Assembly: GCA_964482435.1 (NCBI GenBank)
Contig: CAYZXL010000004.1
Coordinates: 1 to 64,000 of the forward strand
Reading direction: 5' to 3'
From: CAYZXL01 sp964482435
GTDB lineage: Bacteria; Auribacterota; JABMQX01
Length of the DNA: 64,000 bases
Shown: piece by piece, positions 43,330 to 51,311 of the stretch
Layout of the letters: each line of letters opens with the position of its first letter
Position numbering within the stretch: position 1 is the stretch's first letter
Made by a program: the position numbers and the translations under genes
The notes under the pieces: generated by a model
Told to the model about the DNA's origin: nothing
Database searches by the model: none
The model's input: the letters and a program-made list of their open reading frames with translations, nothing else

Positions 43330-44622
43330 TCACTCAGCACCGGTTTCGCTCTGGGTGTTAACCGAGCCGATCAGCTTTATCAAGGGCAGGAACAACGAAA
43401 TCACGATGAATCCGACCATCAGTGCGAGGCATACTATTAAGACAGGCTCAATGACTGAGGTGAGTCCCGCGACGGCGTTGTCAACGTCGTCATCGTAGGT
43501 GTCGGCAATCTTTATCAACATGTCCGGGAGCTTGCCGGTCTCCTCGCCGACCTCAATCATGCTTATCACCATCGGCGTGAAGACCTTGCTGTCCTTCAAG
43601 GGCGAGGCGATGGATTCACCTTCCCGAATGCTGTCGTGAACGTTCGCAACAGCTCGGGAAATCACCTCGTTTCCGGAAGTGTCCCGTACTATGTTGAGTG
43701 CCTGCAATATCGGAACGCCGCTTGTAATCAGCGTCCCAAGAGTCCGTGAGAACCTTGCAATGGCGATTTTTCTGATGATAGTCCCGAAGAGAGGGAAGTT
43801 GAGCTTTCCGGTGTCAATCCAGAATTTCCCCTTTTCTGTCTTGGCAATGGCCTTAAAGCCGAGTATCAGGCCCACCGGTATCAGGATCAGCACCCCGATG
43901 TACGGCGGGTGGGTGTAATATAGGTTCCCCTTGATCCACGCGCTTACGCTGATGAGTATCTGAGTGGGAGTCGGCAGCGTCGTGTCGAAACCGTCAAAAA
44001 TCTCCTTGAACTTCGGGATAACGTACGTCATCAAGAAACCCAGCACCCCAACCGCGACGGTTATGACCGCGATGGGGTAAATCATTGCCGACTTCACCTT
44101 CGACTTCAATCTCTCGCTCTTCTCCAGGAAGTCCGCCATTCGGTTCAGGACCACTTCCAGAACGCCGCCGATCTCGCCGGCCTTCACCATGTTCACGAAA
44201 AGGTTGTTGAAAATCTTCGGATATTCCCCGAGGGCTTCCGAGAATGTGGTTCCTCCCTCGACCCCTGCGCCCATCCCGACCAAGGCCCCCTTGAGAGGCC
44301 CGGGCTTTTGCTGCGCCTCCAGCACCCGCAACGCCTTCAACAGGGGCAGACCAGCGTCAATGAGCGTGGCGAGCTGGCGGGTGAAAAGGGACAGGATTTT
44401 GCCTCTGACGGTCCTGCGGCTGAGGAATGGGATTTGAAGCGATAGACCGCCTTCCTTTGCCCCCTCGGCCGCCTCCTTTTTCTTTTTCTGGGCGGTCACG
44501 CTCGTGGGGAAATACCCCATCTCCCGAATCTGGTTTATCGCGGCGATGGTGTTCTCGGCATTGACGCTCCCGCTGACCTCAATGCCCTTGTCGTTCATGG
44601 CGACGTACGCGAACTTCGGCAT
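43330..44622 (-). CDS. PilC/GspF-type inner-membrane platform protein
   Basis: A 430-residue platform protein; the start at 44622 follows CCAAGGAGGGAACG. N-terminal KFAYVAMNDKGIEVSGSVNA, first GspF domain LFTRQLATLIDAGLPLLKAL, membrane helices IYPIAVITVAVGVLGFLMTYV and IGVLILIPVGLILGF, and the second GspF domain FSRTLGTLITSGVPILQALN ending LALMVGFIVISLFLPL. It anchors the pseudopilus base and works with an assembly ATPase, which is not encoded here. First gene of the operon, preceded by a leader of about 540 nt. Confidence 0.92.
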   Translation of the reverse strand: MPKFAYVAMNDKGIEVSGSVNAENTIAAINQIREMGYFPTSVTAQKKKKEAAEGAKEGGLSLQIPFLSRRTVRGKILSLFTRQLATLIDAGLPLLKALRVLEAQQKPGPLKGALVGMGAGVEGGTTFSEALGEYPKIFNNLFVNMVKAGEIGGVLEVVLNRMADFLEKSERLKSKVKSAMIYPIAVITVAVGVLGFLMTYVIPKFKEIFDGFDTTLPTPTQILISVSAWIKGNLYYTHPPYIGVLILIPVGLILGFKAIAKTEKGKFWIDTGKLNFPLFGTIIRKIAIARFSRTLGTLITSGVPILQALNIVRDTSGNEVISRAVANVHDSIREGESIASPLKDSKVFTPMVISMIEVGEETGKLPDMLIKIADTYDDDVDNAVAGLTSVIEPVLIVCLALMVGFIVISLFLPLIKLIGSVNTQSETGAE

Positions 44623-44739
44623 CGTTCCCTCCTTGGCGCTGATGACCAAAGCTGCAAAGTCTTAGCCCGACCCTCCCTCACGGCCGGAACTGCTTTTGCC
44701 TGGTTGAGCGCGGACAGCACAGGCTGCTATTCAGCATAA

Positions 44740-44768
44740 AAAGTACCAAAGCCCGCACTTCCATGCAA
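44740..44768 (-). promoter_or_regulatory. Possible proximal promoter of the pseudopilin operon
   Basis: TTGCAT (44763-44768) and TACTTT (44740-44745) spaced by 17 bp on the minus strand, about 120 bp before the pilC-like start. Weak matches to the consensus. Confidence 0.3.
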
Positions 44769-44847
44769 CACATTTTTCGCGCCGGATGCAAGCCCTCACT
44801 CTTGGCAGCATGGCCCGACATGACCGCGCGCCCCGCGGGGGTCTCAA

Positions 44848-44900
44848 GTGGTACGGGCGTCTCGCCCGTGGAGAATCATGGGCAGGATGCCCATGCCACC
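44848..44900. repeat. Palindromic dispersed repeat (family 1), copy 5
   Basis: Starts GTGGTACGGGCGTCTCGCCC and ends CATGGGCAGGATGCCCATGC plus CAC. Both hairpins are intact. It lies in the leader of the pseudopilin operon. Confidence 0.9.
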
Positions 44901-45061
44901 GGCCAAGCCAGCGTCTGCGCGCAAATCACCTCTTTCGATACCACCCCAGAGGAATGACCAGAAGGACGGTTGAGCGCCGCCGGGTAATCCCGGCACTCGC
45001 TCGCTAAACCTCAGTGGCGAAAAACCACTTTCGGTTGTCACGGTATGCAGGTAGTTATGCG

Positions 45062-45166
45062 ATCCGATTCCCTGGCTTCCGTAGCATCTGCCCGAACAAC
45101 CCGGACCACCCCAGGTTCATTCACCTGCCAGGGACCGAATTCCCTTTCCCAGTTGTAACTTCGGAT
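45062..45166 (-). ncRNA. Candidate structured leader RNA or small RNA upstream of the pseudopilin operon
   Basis: Just downstream of the promoter at 45169-45197. On the minus strand ATCCGA (45161-45166) pairs with TCGGAT (45062-45067), and TCCCTGGC-type sequence is closed by an 8-bp stem (45127-45134 with 45069-45076). Inside is a hairpin (45113-45116 with 45123-45126) and a short CCG/CGG stem. A 26-nt purine-rich bulge on the 5' side (CTGGGAAAGGGAATTCGG region) separates the two outer stems. No known riboswitch or 6S consensus was recognised. Confidence 0.4.
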
Positions 45167-45168
45167 TT

Positions 45169-45197
45169 AATATAGCACGCAACTCGTACACTGTCAA
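45169..45197 (-). promoter_or_regulatory. Strong sigma70-type promoter of the pseudopilin operon leader
   Basis: Perfect -35 TTGACA (45192-45197), 17-bp spacer, -10 TATATT (45169-45174, five of six matches), on the minus strand. It is the best promoter match in the window. The expected transcript begins near 45162, about 540 nt upstream of the pilC-like gene. Confidence 0.75.
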
Positions 45198-45489
45198 TAA
45201 ACAAAAATCCGACGGCCCCGCGTTCCACACTTTTGTTGTTTGCCGAGCTTTTCTACCGCTTGGCGCACGGATTGACGTGTTATTAGGCAGGTAGGACGGC
45301 CGTTTTTATGTGCATCTTGGCGAGAGGCGCTGGTGCAATGAGGCTCCACGATGTTTTTTCTCTCGCCAGGACGCCACGGACGGCAGGCATCGTCAGTGCC
45401 TCATTGCCAGCCGCCCGTTGCGGCTTCGCGTCTTCGCGACAGACCTCCTTTACCAGAGTGGGCTGAAACGCAAACCGAAAGGAATCACC

Positions 45490-45927
45490 ATGCTCGAAAA
45501 CCTATCCCCCGAAATCCTCGAGGCAATCCTCGAAGCTCTGCCAGTCGAAATCACATTCGTGGACAAGGACGACACCGTCCGCTTCTTCAACAAGGGAACG
45601 AAAAGGATTTTCCCCCGCCCCGCCGGGGTCATTGGCCGCAAAGTCCAGAACTGCCATCCTAAGAAGAGCCTCGACGCCGTCAACCGAATCCTTGCGGAGT
45701 TCAAAAACGGCACAAGAACCGAAGCCGCTTTCTGGATAGACCTCCCTCTCCCTTCCGCTGGCGAGTACGCCTCGAAAGCCGGTCGCGCCGAAGGGAAGCG
45801 AAAAATCCTCATCCGCTACTTCCCTGTCCGGAGCAAAGACGGCCAATACCTCGGCTGCATCGAAGCAACGCAGGACATCACCGACATCAAGAAAATCGAG
45901 GGCGAAAAACGCCTGCTGGATGAGTGA
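45490..45927 (+). CDS. Small PAS-domain protein
   Basis: A 145-residue protein from the ATG at 45490 (AAAGGAATCACC upstream). It is almost entirely one PAS domain: ILEALPVEITFVDKDDTVRF, FFNKGTKRIFPRPAGVIGRK with VQNCHP, then KILIRYFPVRSKDGQYLGCI and EATQDITDIKKIEGEKRLL. The FPRPAxVIGRxVQxCHPPKS type is the PAS found at the C-terminus of DUF438 proteins, where it is thought to bind haem or a small ligand. No output domain is attached. Divergent from the pseudopilin operon. Confidence 0.8.
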   Translation: MLENLSPEILEAILEALPVEITFVDKDDTVRFFNKGTKRIFPRPAGVIGRKVQNCHPKKSLDAVNRILAEFKNGTRTEAAFWIDLPLPSAGEYASKAGRAEGKRKILIRYFPVRSKDGQYLGCIEATQDITDIKKIEGEKRLLDE

Positions 45928-45949
45928 GGGGCGGGAGCCCCCTGCTCGT

Positions 45950-45998
45950 GTGGCATGGGCATCTTGCCCATGAATCACGGGCGGGATGCCCGTGCTAC
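45950..45998. repeat. Palindromic dispersed repeat (family 1), copy 6
   Basis: Starts GTGGCATGGGCATCTTGCCC and ends CGGGCGGGATGCCCGTGCTA plus C. It lies between the converging PAS and restriction-enzyme genes. Confidence 0.9.
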
Positions 45999-46032
45999 TA
46001 ACGACACACCCGGCGGCAGCGCCACCCGAACC

Positions 46033-47445
46033 TCATCCGATGGGCCAGCAGGGGATTGCTGCGTCTATTTCCGACATGAGCCGGATGGTTTCATTCAGGG
46101 CAACTACGATTTTGTGGTAGTGCTGGATGTCGTCGTAGGATAATTTCCGTCCTTTTCTATCCTTCAGCCACTTCTCGCAGACCTGGTACCCCCCGACATG
46201 AAACTCCCACACCTCCGGCGGGACGCCTTCGAAATACTGGCCCTTTCTGCCTTCCTTTGGTGTGTCTTTGCTGACGCAAACACGGCCTGCTGCCAGGGGT
46301 TTTCCGGTTCCCGGTTCCGGGTCGCCCGGAGCGAGGTAGAAGACCTTTTCGACGAGGTTCTCGCCGGGGACGGGGTATCTGGTGATGAGATTCTGGAAGG
46401 GGGACGGCCTGGGAGGCACGGCTCGATTCCAGGATGCTGCGCCATAATCCCCTTCCATCAAGTGGAGAGCTACAAGGTCCGCCCCTTTCTGGCAAAGCTC
46501 CCGGAAAAGAGAAACGTTGCTCGTCAGAGGCACGCGAGGGAAGTCCCGCTTGAGGAATTCCGCATAGCGCTTCCTGTATGTCGGCAAATGGAAAATCGCG
46601 TAGATGTAATGAAAAACATCCTCCGGCCCCAAAGCCTTGTTGAGGTCGCCAAGCCCGTCTGGAATGAATTTCAGCCCCAGCCGTCCCTCCATCTCCGCCA
46701 CAAACTCCGGATTCAGGTTTGGCCGCCGCCCGCCTTTGCCGGCAGGCCACGGGGACGGATCCCTCAGCTTCGTCTGGGTGCGCTCGTCCGACGACTGGTA
46801 GAGCCACAGGGCAAGATTCACGTTGCCTCCCCTGTAGAAGAGGTTGAAGTCGTCCACATGGCGCGAGCAGAAGACGATGTTCCACTCCCCGGCACCTACA
46901 ACCTGGCCGGCCCTCCCAACGCAGGCCGCGATGCTGTCCCCCGCGAGCATGTGGGACATGACCCTTCTCGCTGTCCTCCACACGAGCGAGTCGTGGTAGA
47001 AGATCAAGCGCACATCGAACGGGCGGTAAAGCACGGGCCTTATGTGCTTCTCCAGGTTCTTCTCCGCTTGGATCATCCTCCGGGCGTTCGGGATGTTCCA
47101 CCCCTTCTTCATCGGAATGTCAAGCCGGCGGCACAGGTCCGCGTCCGACTCCGTGGAGTCGCGAAAGACGCGAACCCTTCGCAAGATCGGCTCTCTCTCA
47201 AAATCTATCACAACGTGATCTCGCGCTGTGGTCATGCCCACGCCGTTCAGCGGGAATATATCCGTCACCTTCCACCTCCGCTCGTACTCGGCTGACAGCT
47301 CCGCCTTCTCCGGCACAAACAGGTACGATGGGGACGCGGGAGACACCTCTGCCGACTCCGTCGTCTTCACGTCCGCTTCAAGGAGCCGCGAATACTTGGT
47401 CTCGCGTTTGCCCCAGAGGTCTGCGTGGAAGACTTTTGCGGGCAT
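46033..47445 (-). CDS. C-terminal (target-recognition) part of a split type IIG-like restriction-modification enzyme
   Basis: A 470-residue frame starting MPAKVFHADLWGKRETKYSR, the exact continuation expected after the methyltransferase domain of large single-chain restriction-modification proteins ('KVYHADLWGxRxxKY'). It contains IRPVLYRPFDVRLIFYHDSL and FCSRHVDDFNLFYRGGNVNL, then DVFHYIYAIFHLPTYRKRYA, all conserved in the specificity half of these enzymes. The ATG at 47445 is preceded by GAAAGG at a usable distance, so it could be made as a separate subunit. It is separated from the N-terminal half by palindromic repeat copy 7 and a frame change. Confidence 0.8.
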   Translation of the reverse strand: MPAKVFHADLWGKRETKYSRLLEADVKTTESAEVSPASPSYLFVPEKAELSAEYERRWKVTDIFPLNGVGMTTARDHVVIDFEREPILRRVRVFRDSTESDADLCRRLDIPMKKGWNIPNARRMIQAEKNLEKHIRPVLYRPFDVRLIFYHDSLVWRTARRVMSHMLAGDSIAACVGRAGQVVGAGEWNIVFCSRHVDDFNLFYRGGNVNLALWLYQSSDERTQTKLRDPSPWPAGKGGRRPNLNPEFVAEMEGRLGLKFIPDGLGDLNKALGPEDVFHYIYAIFHLPTYRKRYAEFLKRDFPRVPLTSNVSLFRELCQKGADLVALHLMEGDYGAASWNRAVPPRPSPFQNLITRYPVPGENLVEKVFYLAPGDPEPGTGKPLAAGRVCVSKDTPKEGRKGQYFEGVPPEVWEFHVGGYQVCEKWLKDRKGRKLSYDDIQHYHKIVVALNETIRLMSEIDAAIPCWPIG

Positions 47446-47484
47446 AAGAACAGCCTTTCAGGACTCTATGGCGGGTTCCCCCCC

Positions 47485-47536
47485 GTGGCATGGGCATCTT
47501 GCCCATGAAGATTCACGGGCGGGACGCCCGTGCCAC
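47485..47536. repeat. Palindromic dispersed repeat (family 1), copy 7, splitting the restriction enzyme gene
   Basis: Starts GTGGCATGGGCATCTTGCCC and ends CGGGCGGGACGCCCGTGCCA plus C. The N-terminal frame stops inside it (TGA at 47513-47515 after translated RASRP). Confidence 0.92.
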
Positions 47537-49540
47537 ATCGCTTCTTGGCAATTTTACCATGAGCGCCATCGCCACGCCCTGCTGGATGTCAAAAACGTTC
47601 TCGTCCTTCGAGCCGTCGGGGCAGACCTCTTTTTTCTTCGCGTTCCCGTGCAGGTCCAGGACATATATTTCGTCGAAGGTCCGCATCAATTGCTGCCTCA
47701 TCCCCCGAAACGTCGGGTTGTCAAGATAGCCATGATTTGTGATGAAAGCGAGAATTCCCGCGCCGGTCCTCTCGATTCGCCATTGCCCGAACCGAATGAA
47801 CTTGACGTAGTCGTCCTGAAGCCATTTCGGGTTTCGCTCGCCCAAGGGCTCGCCATCTACGAAATAGTAGTCTTTGAGAAGCTTTCCTATGAATGTCGGA
47901 ACCCTCTTCCCGGTGGGGTCAATCTCCCAGCTCCGGTTGGCGGAATGCCCGGCGTACGGGGGATTTCCGAGGACGACCATTATGGGGATGTCGCGCTTGA
48001 TTCGAGAGGCTTGCTCGGATTCTTCGTTGATGAAGTGCGCGAAGAGGATTTCGGATTTCCGGACGGCTTGCTCCAGCGTATTGGTCAGGTAGATTCCGAG
48101 CCGCTCGTCGCCCTCGAAATCGTATGCCCATTGGTCACGAAGCGCCTCCGATGGAAGGTCGTGTCCGGCAAGCTGCATTCCGAGCTTGAAATGAGCCACC
48201 GCGTAAGGTGCCATGAGGAGCTCGAAACCGAAGAGTCGCGGTAAGAGATGTTCCCGGACATATCCCGACCATTCCCCCGCCCTGTTTTCGCTCATGAATT
48301 TTTCCCTGATGAGGTCAACGACGGCGTAGAGAAACGTCCCGGTTCCACAGGCGGGGTCCAGGATGAGGACGCGGGGGAATTTCTCCTTGACCGCATTGCC
48401 ATTCTCATCAACGCGCTCGCGCTCGATCACGCTTGTGTCGGCGAGGCCGTCGGGGCAGTTGAAGCGCGTTTTGAGCAAATAGTCCACGGACCGGACGATG
48501 TACGAAACCACCGGCTCGGGGGTGTAATAAACACCTCGCTTCTTTCTCTCGGCGGGGTTGTAGGCGCCGAGGAACGTCTCGTAGAAATGGAGCACGGGGT
48601 CTTGCTTTTTCTCTCGCTTGCCGAAGTTGGCCAAAACTTTGTCCATTTCTGCGTGCCCGAGGAGCTGGGCGAGGTCGTTGACAAGCCCTTCGTAGGGCTC
48701 CTCGTCCATTTCCGGTCCGGCGATCATCCCGAACAGTCTCCGCAGGAAAGGATTCGTTTTCGGGATCAAATGAGCAGCTTTCTCGCGGGTGAATTCGCCC
48801 CTCCGCACGCTTGAATCACTGACCCGGGCTGCGAAAAGACCATAAGCAAGAGTCTGAGCGAACATGTCCGCGAAGGCTGGGATTTGCAGCTCTGGAATGA
48901 GCGTTTCCTCAAAGGCTTTGTGTAAGTCAGCGAGCGTCGGGGATGCATTGCCGATCTTGAATGCCTCGACAATTACGTCGCGGATAAGATGGGTGAGGCT
49001 TGCCATCCGAAGGGCGAGTTGCTTCGGGTCGGCTACCGGTTCCGGCTCATGGTAGAGGAAGAGGTCAAGCAGCTTGCCAAGGTCTTCATCCCCTCCGGGG
49101 AGAGGTTTTATTCTGCCGTCGCGGCCAAGTTCGGCCAAACGAGCAGTGAGCCTGCGCTCGCCGCGCACACACCAGCGGAATTCCAGATAATTCGTCAGCA
49201 GAAGATTAGGCAGGGCGTTGCGATAGCGTGCGACCTGAAGACCGTCGCGCGTCTGCGGAGTCTTCCGGTTGGCGTCCGATTCAATTCTGCCCAGGTCAGC
49301 GTCTACGTCCTTTGCTTCGATGTGCCCTATTGTAAGCAAGCCGTAGCGCCCACCTCCCTTGACCTCGAAATCCGGCACACCGCAGGCCGTGCGCCTCGGC
49401 TCGTTCGTGGCAGTGACGCCTGTGGCAGACGACTCAATCAGGTTCTTCAGGGCGGGGCGAAAAGTGTGCTCCGTCGTCTCCCCGGCGGAGAGCTCACTCT
49501 GTATTTCCTTTACGTACGTTTTGATCGCGTCGCTGGGCAT
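47513..49540 (-). CDS. N-terminal (nuclease and methyltransferase) part of a split type IIG-like restriction-modification enzyme
   Basis: A 675-residue frame. The N-terminus has a PD-(D/E)xK-like nuclease pattern: CGVPDFEVKGGGRYGLL and GHIEAKD (~60-85). A helical connector follows. The N6-adenine methyltransferase carries motif I ILDPACGTGTFLYAVV (~405) and motif IV VVLGNPPYAGHS (~545), with the upstream KKRGVYYTPEPVVSYIV typical of the group. There is no helicase domain, so it is type IIG-like rather than type ISP. It ends MVKLPRSDVARASRP*, the last ~9 residues coming from palindromic repeat copy 7. The specificity half is in the next ORF. The catalytic motifs are intact. Confidence 0.85.
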   Translation of the reverse strand: MPSDAIKTYVKEIQSELSAGETTEHTFRPALKNLIESSATGVTATNEPRRTACGVPDFEVKGGGRYGLLTIGHIEAKDVDADLGRIESDANRKTPQTRDGLQVARYRNALPNLLLTNYLEFRWCVRGERRLTARLAELGRDGRIKPLPGGDEDLGKLLDLFLYHEPEPVADPKQLALRMASLTHLIRDVIVEAFKIGNASPTLADLHKAFEETLIPELQIPAFADMFAQTLAYGLFAARVSDSSVRRGEFTREKAAHLIPKTNPFLRRLFGMIAGPEMDEEPYEGLVNDLAQLLGHAEMDKVLANFGKREKKQDPVLHFYETFLGAYNPAERKKRGVYYTPEPVVSYIVRSVDYLLKTRFNCPDGLADTSVIERERVDENGNAVKEKFPRVLILDPACGTGTFLYAVVDLIREKFMSENRAGEWSGYVREHLLPRLFGFELLMAPYAVAHFKLGMQLAGHDLPSEALRDQWAYDFEGDERLGIYLTNTLEQAVRKSEILFAHFINEESEQASRIKRDIPIMVVLGNPPYAGHSANRSWEIDPTGKRVPTFIGKLLKDYYFVDGEPLGERNPKWLQDDYVKFIRFGQWRIERTGAGILAFITNHGYLDNPTFRGMRQQLMRTFDEIYVLDLHGNAKKKEVCPDGSKDENVFDIQQGVAMALMVKLPRSDVARASRP

Positions 49541-49880
49541 CGCGTTCTCCCTTCCCCCTGTAAAAGCTCAGCCATTCTACCCCTCGTGCAGTTCCGAGTC
49601 AACGGCAATTCCGCTTCGGAGGTAACGCCTCGGTCATGGGTGGGGTGGTTCCCTTTGAAAGGCCTCAACACGTGCGCAACAACGTGGCACGGGCGTCTCG
49701 CCCGTGGAAGATCATGGGCAAGATGCCCATGCCACCATAAAACTCGTACCCCCGTCGTGTCCCGATGAGACCCGCACGTCCCCCGAGAGTGAGGCCTTAC
49801 ATTCGGAGACCGGGCGGCGCCAATGGCGTACTGGAAGAGCTGAACTTGGGCGTGGCCGACCGAGCGGTTGAACGGAGGGC
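49541..49880. other. Upstream region of the restriction-modification gene
   Basis: 340 bp holding palindromic repeat copy 8 (49684-49736). No other supported gene and no clear promoter. Confidence 0.5.
49684..49736. repeat. Palindromic dispersed repeat (family 1), copy 8
   Basis: Starts GTGGCACGGGCGTCTCGCCC and ends CATGGGCAAGATGCCCATGC plus CACC. Nearly the same as copy 2; it lies about 140 bp upstream of the restriction-modification gene. Confidence 0.92.
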
Positions 49881-50066
49881 TCATTTCCGTTGGCAGAATG
49901 GACATCCCTCACAGTGAATCCCTTCCTTGACGCCACGAGAAAAGGCCATTGACAGCGCCAGGTCCCGCGCAACCTCATCCTGAGCTCGCGTGTCGTGAAC
50001 GCAAAAAGCGAGGAGCGGTTTTTTGAAATTTGCGCGAAGAAATTCGGCCTGCGGTGCATATATCAT
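49881..50066 (-). CDS. Possible small Cys-rich-tailed protein
   Basis: A 61-residue frame (MIYAPQAEFLRANFKKPLLA onward) ending GIHCEGCPFCQRK, with a CxxCxxC cluster at the end that could bind metal. It is not recognised. The helical character and C-terminal cysteines make it look more protein-like than the shadow frames around it, but there is no strong ribosome binding site. Confidence 0.35.
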   Translation of the reverse strand: MIYAPQAEFLRANFKKPLLAFCVHDTRAQDEVARDLALSMAFSRGVKEGIHCEGCPFCQRK

Positions 50067-50124
50067 AGTGAGTTTACAAGACATCTCTAAGAAAGAAAAA
50101 TCAGAAACACAAGGAAATAAAAAG

Positions 50125-50355
50125 ATGAGTGCAGAACGTTGGATGCAGGACTGGCAGACGAGATTTGCCCCCTTAGGCGTTGAGATAGTTGTCGCTGATG
50201 TTGCTCAATCTTCCGTCTTTCTGGACATCGCTGAGAGAAGAGTTGTCCTTGCCCCCTCCCTGAAACTCTCCGCCGCGGAGAGAATGCTGGCGGCGGTTTA
50301 CCAGTGGTGGAGGCGCCAACCGAACAGCGTACGCGTCGCCTGCGCTTTTTCCTGA
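50125..50355 (+). CDS. Small protein of unknown function
   Basis: A 76-residue frame from an ATG preceded by AAGGAAATAAA (a fair ribosome binding site). Sequence MSAERWMQDWQTRFAPLGVE, VFLDIAERRVVLAPSLKLSA and AERMLAAVYQWWRRQ suggests a compact alpha/beta fold. No family recognised. The AT-rich stretch 50050-50120 upstream probably holds divergent promoters for this gene and the one at 49881-50066. Confidence 0.4.
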   Translation: MSAERWMQDWQTRFAPLGVEIVVADVAQSSVFLDIAERRVVLAPSLKLSAAERMLAAVYQWWRRQPNSVRVACAFS

Positions 50356-50452
50356 TCCAATAGGGCTGCGCCCGGGCGCGGAGGCCCCTCCAGAGACCAT
50401 CTGCCCCTTATCCGGAAATCGCACCCTCTCCGCGTCAACCACAAGACGCGGG

Positions 50453-50968
50453 TCAATCGGAACCGAAAATAGGCTTGAGCTTCTCCACGACGCGGGAGAC
50501 ATGCGTCCCCTGCCAGTAGATTTTGTCGCAGGAAGGGCAAAAAACAAACTCCTCGTGAGTCTGGAACACGAATGGCGGGACGCGTTCCTTCACGTCGGCC
50601 TTTGCAATCGGTCGCAGCAGCGTGTTGCAGAGGAGACACCGGGAAAAAAGGCTCTCTCGGCTGACTGTCACTCGGAGTTCCGAAACGATTTGCTGTATCT
50701 GCTCTATCCAGTTATCGCTCCGGATGAAGATGCAAGTTGCCTCACCGGGGTCCTTCGCAATGTCGGTATCTCTCGTCAGGATAATCCTCTTTTCCTCGAC
50801 CGCTTTTCGAATGAGGTCCACGTTCTCTATTCTCTCGAAATAAAGCGTATCGAAGCCGAGGATTCGCAGCCACCTCGCCAGCTTCGCCAGATGGTCATCG
50901 GCAAGGAAAAGGGGACCGACCTCCTCGTTCCCCTGATTGGATTGCGAGAGCTTATCGGTGTCGCTCAT
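50453..50968 (-). CDS. Mut7-C RNase-domain protein
   Basis: A 171-residue protein of the Mut7-C family: PLFLADDHLAKLARWLRILG with FDTLYF, and RIILTRDTDIAKD, a PIN-like nuclease core with conserved aspartates. It ends with a zinc-ribbon pair CLLCNTLLRPI and FCPSCDKIYWQGTHV. Members are predicted RNases; the target is unknown. The N-terminal ~18 residues (MSDTDKLSQSNQGNEEVG) are extra. It lies five bases downstream of the Mth938-like gene, so the two are probably one operon. Confidence 0.85.
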   Translation of the reverse strand: MSDTDKLSQSNQGNEEVGPLFLADDHLAKLARWLRILGFDTLYFERIENVDLIRKAVEEKRIILTRDTDIAKDPGEATCIFIRSDNWIEQIQQIVSELRVTVSRESLFSRCLLCNTLLRPIAKADVKERVPPFVFQTHEEFVFCPSCDKIYWQGTHVSRVVEKLKPIFGSD

Positions 50969-50972
50969 AGCG

Positions 50973-51311
50973 TCAGCATGTCAGATGGAGGCACGTTACG
51001 ACTCGGGCAGTCTGGCTGAGATTGTTGTGGGTATCGCAGGCTTCTTTAGTGTTTTCTGCAATGAGTTTTATTCCTAACGATTCAATATGCTTCTGGGTTT
51101 CGGCAGGAACGGACATGTACCCGTAAGCGCCCTTCCCGACTATCAGGATTTCGGGCTTGGCATCAAGGGCTTCCGTGAGGTCTTCAATGGAGAGCCGATG
51201 CCCCTCCTTTCGCCACCAACTGCTATCAACCTTATCCGGATAGATTATTACGTCGGAGTGGTATTCCTTTCCGCCAATCGTAATCGAGCCAAAGCTGTAT
51301 TTGTCAATCAT
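50973..51311 (-). CDS. Mth938-like (DUF498) domain protein
   Basis: A 112-residue protein from the ATG at 51311: MIDKYSFGSITIGGKEYHSD, VIIYPDKVDSSWWRKEGHRL and EILIVGKGAYGYMSVPAET, matching the Mth938/DUF498 fold also found in mitochondrial NDUFAF3. No enzymatic activity is known. The last ~15 residues (LSQTARVVTCLHLTC) go beyond the usual domain end. The 19 codons upstream of this ATG have no family similarity. Confidence 0.85.
   Translation of the reverse strand: MIDKYSFGSITIGGKEYHSDVIIYPDKVDSSWWRKEGHRLSIEDLTEALDAKPEILIVGKGAYGYMSVPAETQKHIESLGIKLIAENTKEACDTHNNLSQTARVVTCLHLTC

Larger units (their letters stand above)
44623..45489. other. Long intergenic region: structured leader of the pseudopilin operon and PAS gene upstream region
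   Basis: 867 bp without a protein gene. From right to left: upstream of the plus-strand PAS gene; a strong minus-strand promoter (45169-45197); a sequence that can fold into nested stems (45062-45166); palindromic repeat copy 5; and a second weak promoter (44740-44768) close to the pilC-like gene. Confidence 0.6.

Noticed and set aside
45013..45029. Hairpin AGTGG-CCACT with a T run in the pseudopilin leader as an intrinsic terminator
   Set aside because: The T run is in the loop, not after the stem, when read in the direction of the operon.
44623..45166. Cyclic-di-GMP (GEMM) riboswitch in the pseudopilin leader
   Set aside because: Looked for GGCAAACC and GACGCAAAGCC on the minus strand; neither is present, so the leader is listed as an unassigned structure instead.
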